This document shows, piece after piece, positions 5,750 through 7,176 of a DNA stretch of 7,176 bases (position 1 is its first letter; every line of letters starts with the position of its first letter). The position numbers and the translations under genes were made by a program. A model generated the notes under the pieces. That model had not been told where the DNA came from and searched no databases. It worked only from the letters and a program-made list of their open reading frames with translations. The DNA is from an uncultured cyanobacterium (GTDB lineage Bacteria > Cyanobacteriota > Vampirovibrionia > Gastranaerophilales > Gastranaerophilaceae), in assembly GCA_947073895.1 (NCBI GenBank), contig CAMTNN010000075.1:1-7176 (forward strand). Direction: 5' to 3'.

Positions 5750-5751
5750 TA
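5746..5751 (-). promoter_or_regulatory. Candidate -10 of the ferredoxin promoter
   Basis: TATAAT on the minus strand, directly preceded by TG, lies 48 bases before the ferredoxin ATG. The -35 region is only A/T-rich (TTTAAT-like, near the deoB stop). Four of its bases belong to the right arm of the inverted repeat, so a protein bound to the palindrome would block initiation. Confidence 0.5.
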
Positions 5752-5768
5752 CATGATAAAATTAGAAA

Positions 5769-6956
5769 TTAAAATAGCCAGTTCTCTACACGCTCTGCTA
5801 TTGAATCGAAGCCTAATATTAAACCTAAATCTTTTGGTTCAATCCCTTTTGAGTAATAAAGAACAGGAACATATTCTCTTGTGTGGTCGGTTCCTTCTAC
5901 TGTTGGGTCGCAACCATGGTCTGCTGTTATGATTAATAAATCATCTTCACTGATTAAAGGTAAGATTTTTTCTAAATAATCATCAATTTCTTCGATTGCA
6001 TTTCCGTAACCTTCTGCGTTGTTTCTGTGACCAAATAACATATCTGTGTCAACAAGGTTTGTGAAGATGATTTCGCGAGTTTCATCCGTAATATTTGCAT
6101 CCGCATATTTCATCTCAGAAAGCGGAAGTTCATTCTTTAAAGCTTTTAGAGTAAGTTCAAGTCCTTCTTTGTTTGAACCTGTATGGATTGCGTGAGTGAT
6201 TCCTTTTTTAGAGAAAATGTCTTCGATTTTACCTATGCCTATTACTTTCATGCCTTTAGCTTTTGCTCTGTCCAAAGTTGTTTCTTTAGGAGGAACCATT
6301 GAATAATCGCGTCTGTCTTTGGAAATTCTGGTTGGTTTGCCATCAATTACTTTATAAGGACGGGCAATTACACGTGCTACGTTATAGTTTCCTTCGTCTA
6401 ACAATTTGCGCGCTGTTTCGCACCAGCTGTAAAGTGTTTCAAGTGGAATCAAATCTGTATCAACTGCAATCTGGTAAACGCTGTCTGCAGATGTATAAAC
6501 AATCGGATATTTTGTTGTGTGGTGTTCATCATTTAATTGTTCAATAATAGCCGTTCCGCTTGCCGGAATATTTGCGAGAATACCGCCGCAATTTGTTTCT
6601 TTAATAAATTTATCTAATAGTTCTTTAGGAAATCCGTTCGGGAAAGTCGCAAAAGGTTTTTCGCTTACAAGCCCTGCAATCTCCCAGTGACCTGTGGTTG
6701 TATCTTTGCCTTTTGATTTTTCTTGAAGAGTTCCGTACTGACCTATCGGAGTTGATGTTTTTTCAATACCTTCAAAGTCTTGAATGTTTCCTAATCCTAA
6801 TGCTTCAAGTACAGGTACATCAAGACCTTTGTTGAATGTGCAAACATTTTTTAACGTATTACATTGTTCTGTGTCTCCGAATTCTTGACAATCAGGCATT
6901 GCACCGATTCCCATAGAGTCAATTACAATAATTACCGCACGTTTCTTATTTCCCAT
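5769..6956 (-). CDS. deoB: Phosphopentomutase
   Basis: A complete 395-residue enzyme of the alkaline phosphatase superfamily that interconverts ribose 1-phosphate (or deoxyribose 1-phosphate) and the 5-phosphate in the cytosol, linking nucleoside salvage and breakdown to the pentose phosphate pool. Catalytic residues known from the Bacillus cereus enzyme are all present: D13 (VIDSMGIGAMPD), phospho-acceptor T86 in KDTTTGHWE, D305 and H310 in DTDMLFGHRNN, D346 and H347 in TADHG, and H358 in DHTREYVP. The cap domain between about residues 100 and 220 includes ARVIARPY. Length equals the family norm. AGGAGG six bases before the ATG fixes the start. It is divergent from nusB, not joined to deoA, deoD or deoC here, so no classical deo operon is visible in the window. 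Confidence 0.97.
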   Translation of the reverse strand: MGNKKRAVIIVIDSMGIGAMPDCQEFGDTEQCNTLKNVCTFNKGLDVPVLEALGLGNIQDFEGIEKTSTPIGQYGTLQEKSKGKDTTTGHWEIAGLVSEKPFATFPNGFPKELLDKFIKETNCGGILANIPASGTAIIEQLNDEHHTTKYPIVYTSADSVYQIAVDTDLIPLETLYSWCETARKLLDEGNYNVARVIARPYKVIDGKPTRISKDRRDYSMVPPKETTLDRAKAKGMKVIGIGKIEDIFSKKGITHAIHTGSNKEGLELTLKALKNELPLSEMKYADANITDETREIIFTNLVDTDMLFGHRNNAEGYGNAIEEIDDYLEKILPLISEDDLLIITADHGCDPTVEGTDHTREYVPVLYYSKGIEPKDLGLILGFDSIAERVENWLF

Positions 6957-6978
6957 AAATTTCCTCCTAAGTAAATTT

Positions 6979-6984
6979 ATTATA
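6979..6984 (-). promoter_or_regulatory. Extended -10 promoter of deoB
   Basis: On the minus strand TGATATAAT is a perfect extended -10 (TGnTATAAT). No good -35 is present at 16-18 bases, which the TG extension commonly offsets. Initiation near 6972 would leave a leader of about 16 bases carrying the AGGAGG site (6968-6963). Confidence 0.6.
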
Positions 6985-7035
6985 TCACATTTTCATGTTA
7001 TTATTATAAAAAAAATTAAATATAGGAGATAAATT

Positions 7036-7176
7036 ATGCAAGCTAGACGCGCATCAAGAGAATTAGCACTTATACTTTTTTCTCAGTTTGAAAAAGAAAT
7101 AACACATTATTCACGTAATGATTTTGAAAATATAATGCTTAAATCAGTTAGAATTCTTTCTAACTCAGCATCAGAA
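7036..7176 (+). CDS. nusB: Transcription antitermination factor NusB, N-terminal part (3' partial)
   Basis: The first 47 residues are visible before the window ends. MQARRASRELALILFSQFEKE matches the arginine-rich first helix of NusB (RRxARELAL...), which with NusE (S10) binds boxA RNA during rRNA antitermination. NusB is normally about 130-150 residues, so roughly a third is here. AGGAG lies seven bases before the ATG. The gene diverges from deoB across a 79-base AT-rich spacer. The call rests on the N-terminus only. Confidence 0.8.
   Translation, partial: MQARRASRELALILFSQFEKEITHYSRNDFENIMLKSVRILSNSASE

Noticed and set aside
6299..6547. Plus-strand frame of 82 residues within deoB
   Set aside because: Antisense to catalytically complete phosphopentomutase; no ribosome binding site or recognisable motif.

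Overview
The window looks like a piece of a low-GC gut-type bacterial genome, most likely a Vampirovibrionia/Melainabacteria member (order Gastranaerophilales), probably from a metagenome. The clue is inference from pattern: two neighbouring unrelated proteins carry an N-terminal SFKG/SFKS-type motif near residues 13-39 with no ordinary signal peptide, a habit I associate with proteins of that group. AT-rich spacers, strong AGGAG-type ribosome binding sites and an anaerobe-like set of Fe-S proteins fit. No phylogeny was run, so the assignment is tentative.

Layout. (1) 1-1279, +: an open frame entering from the left edge that is a chimera. Its first part is the middle/C-terminal half of a polysaccharide pyruvyl transferase, and its second part is the RNase H-like endonuclease core of UvrC, without the GIY-YIG domain, the UVR motif or the C-terminal HhH domain. 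A 26-bp imperfect tandem repeat lies at the join. (2) 1284-1628, -: a small HExxH protein of the CJM1_0395/SprA-related metalloprotease family. (3) 1777-3593, +: a two-gene operon, reading divergently from the small protease. The first gene is a 413-residue zincin-like HELAH protein with an amphipathic repeat tail. The second is a single-membrane-span protein of unknown function. (4) 3585-4523, -: a polytopic putative manganese/heavy-metal exporter (DUF2899/ArsP_2-like). (5) 4587-5471, +: a nitroreductase with two N-terminal [4Fe-4S] motifs, ending at a very strong bidirectional terminator. (6) 5521-5697, -: a 58-residue single-cluster ferredoxin not obvious as a long frame, preceded by a perfect 17-bp inverted repeat. 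(7) 5769-6956, -: deoB, phosphopentomutase, complete with all catalytic residues. (8) 7036-7176, +: the start of nusB, running off the right edge.

How it fits together. The right half (Fe-S nitroreductase, ferredoxin, phosphopentomutase, NusB) is ordinary core metabolism and transcription machinery. The left-middle block (two HExxH proteins facing away from each other, plus a membrane-anchored partner) is the accessory part and the best candidate for undescribed biology. The operon gene pair shares the SFKG-type N-terminal tag and may be exported or surface-localised by a lineage-specific route. The chimeric frame at the left end is either a real deletion/recombination product or an assembly join, and should be settled before any functional reading. 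No gap between genes exceeds 300 bases, and I saw no tRNA, rRNA, CRISPR array or insertion sequence.
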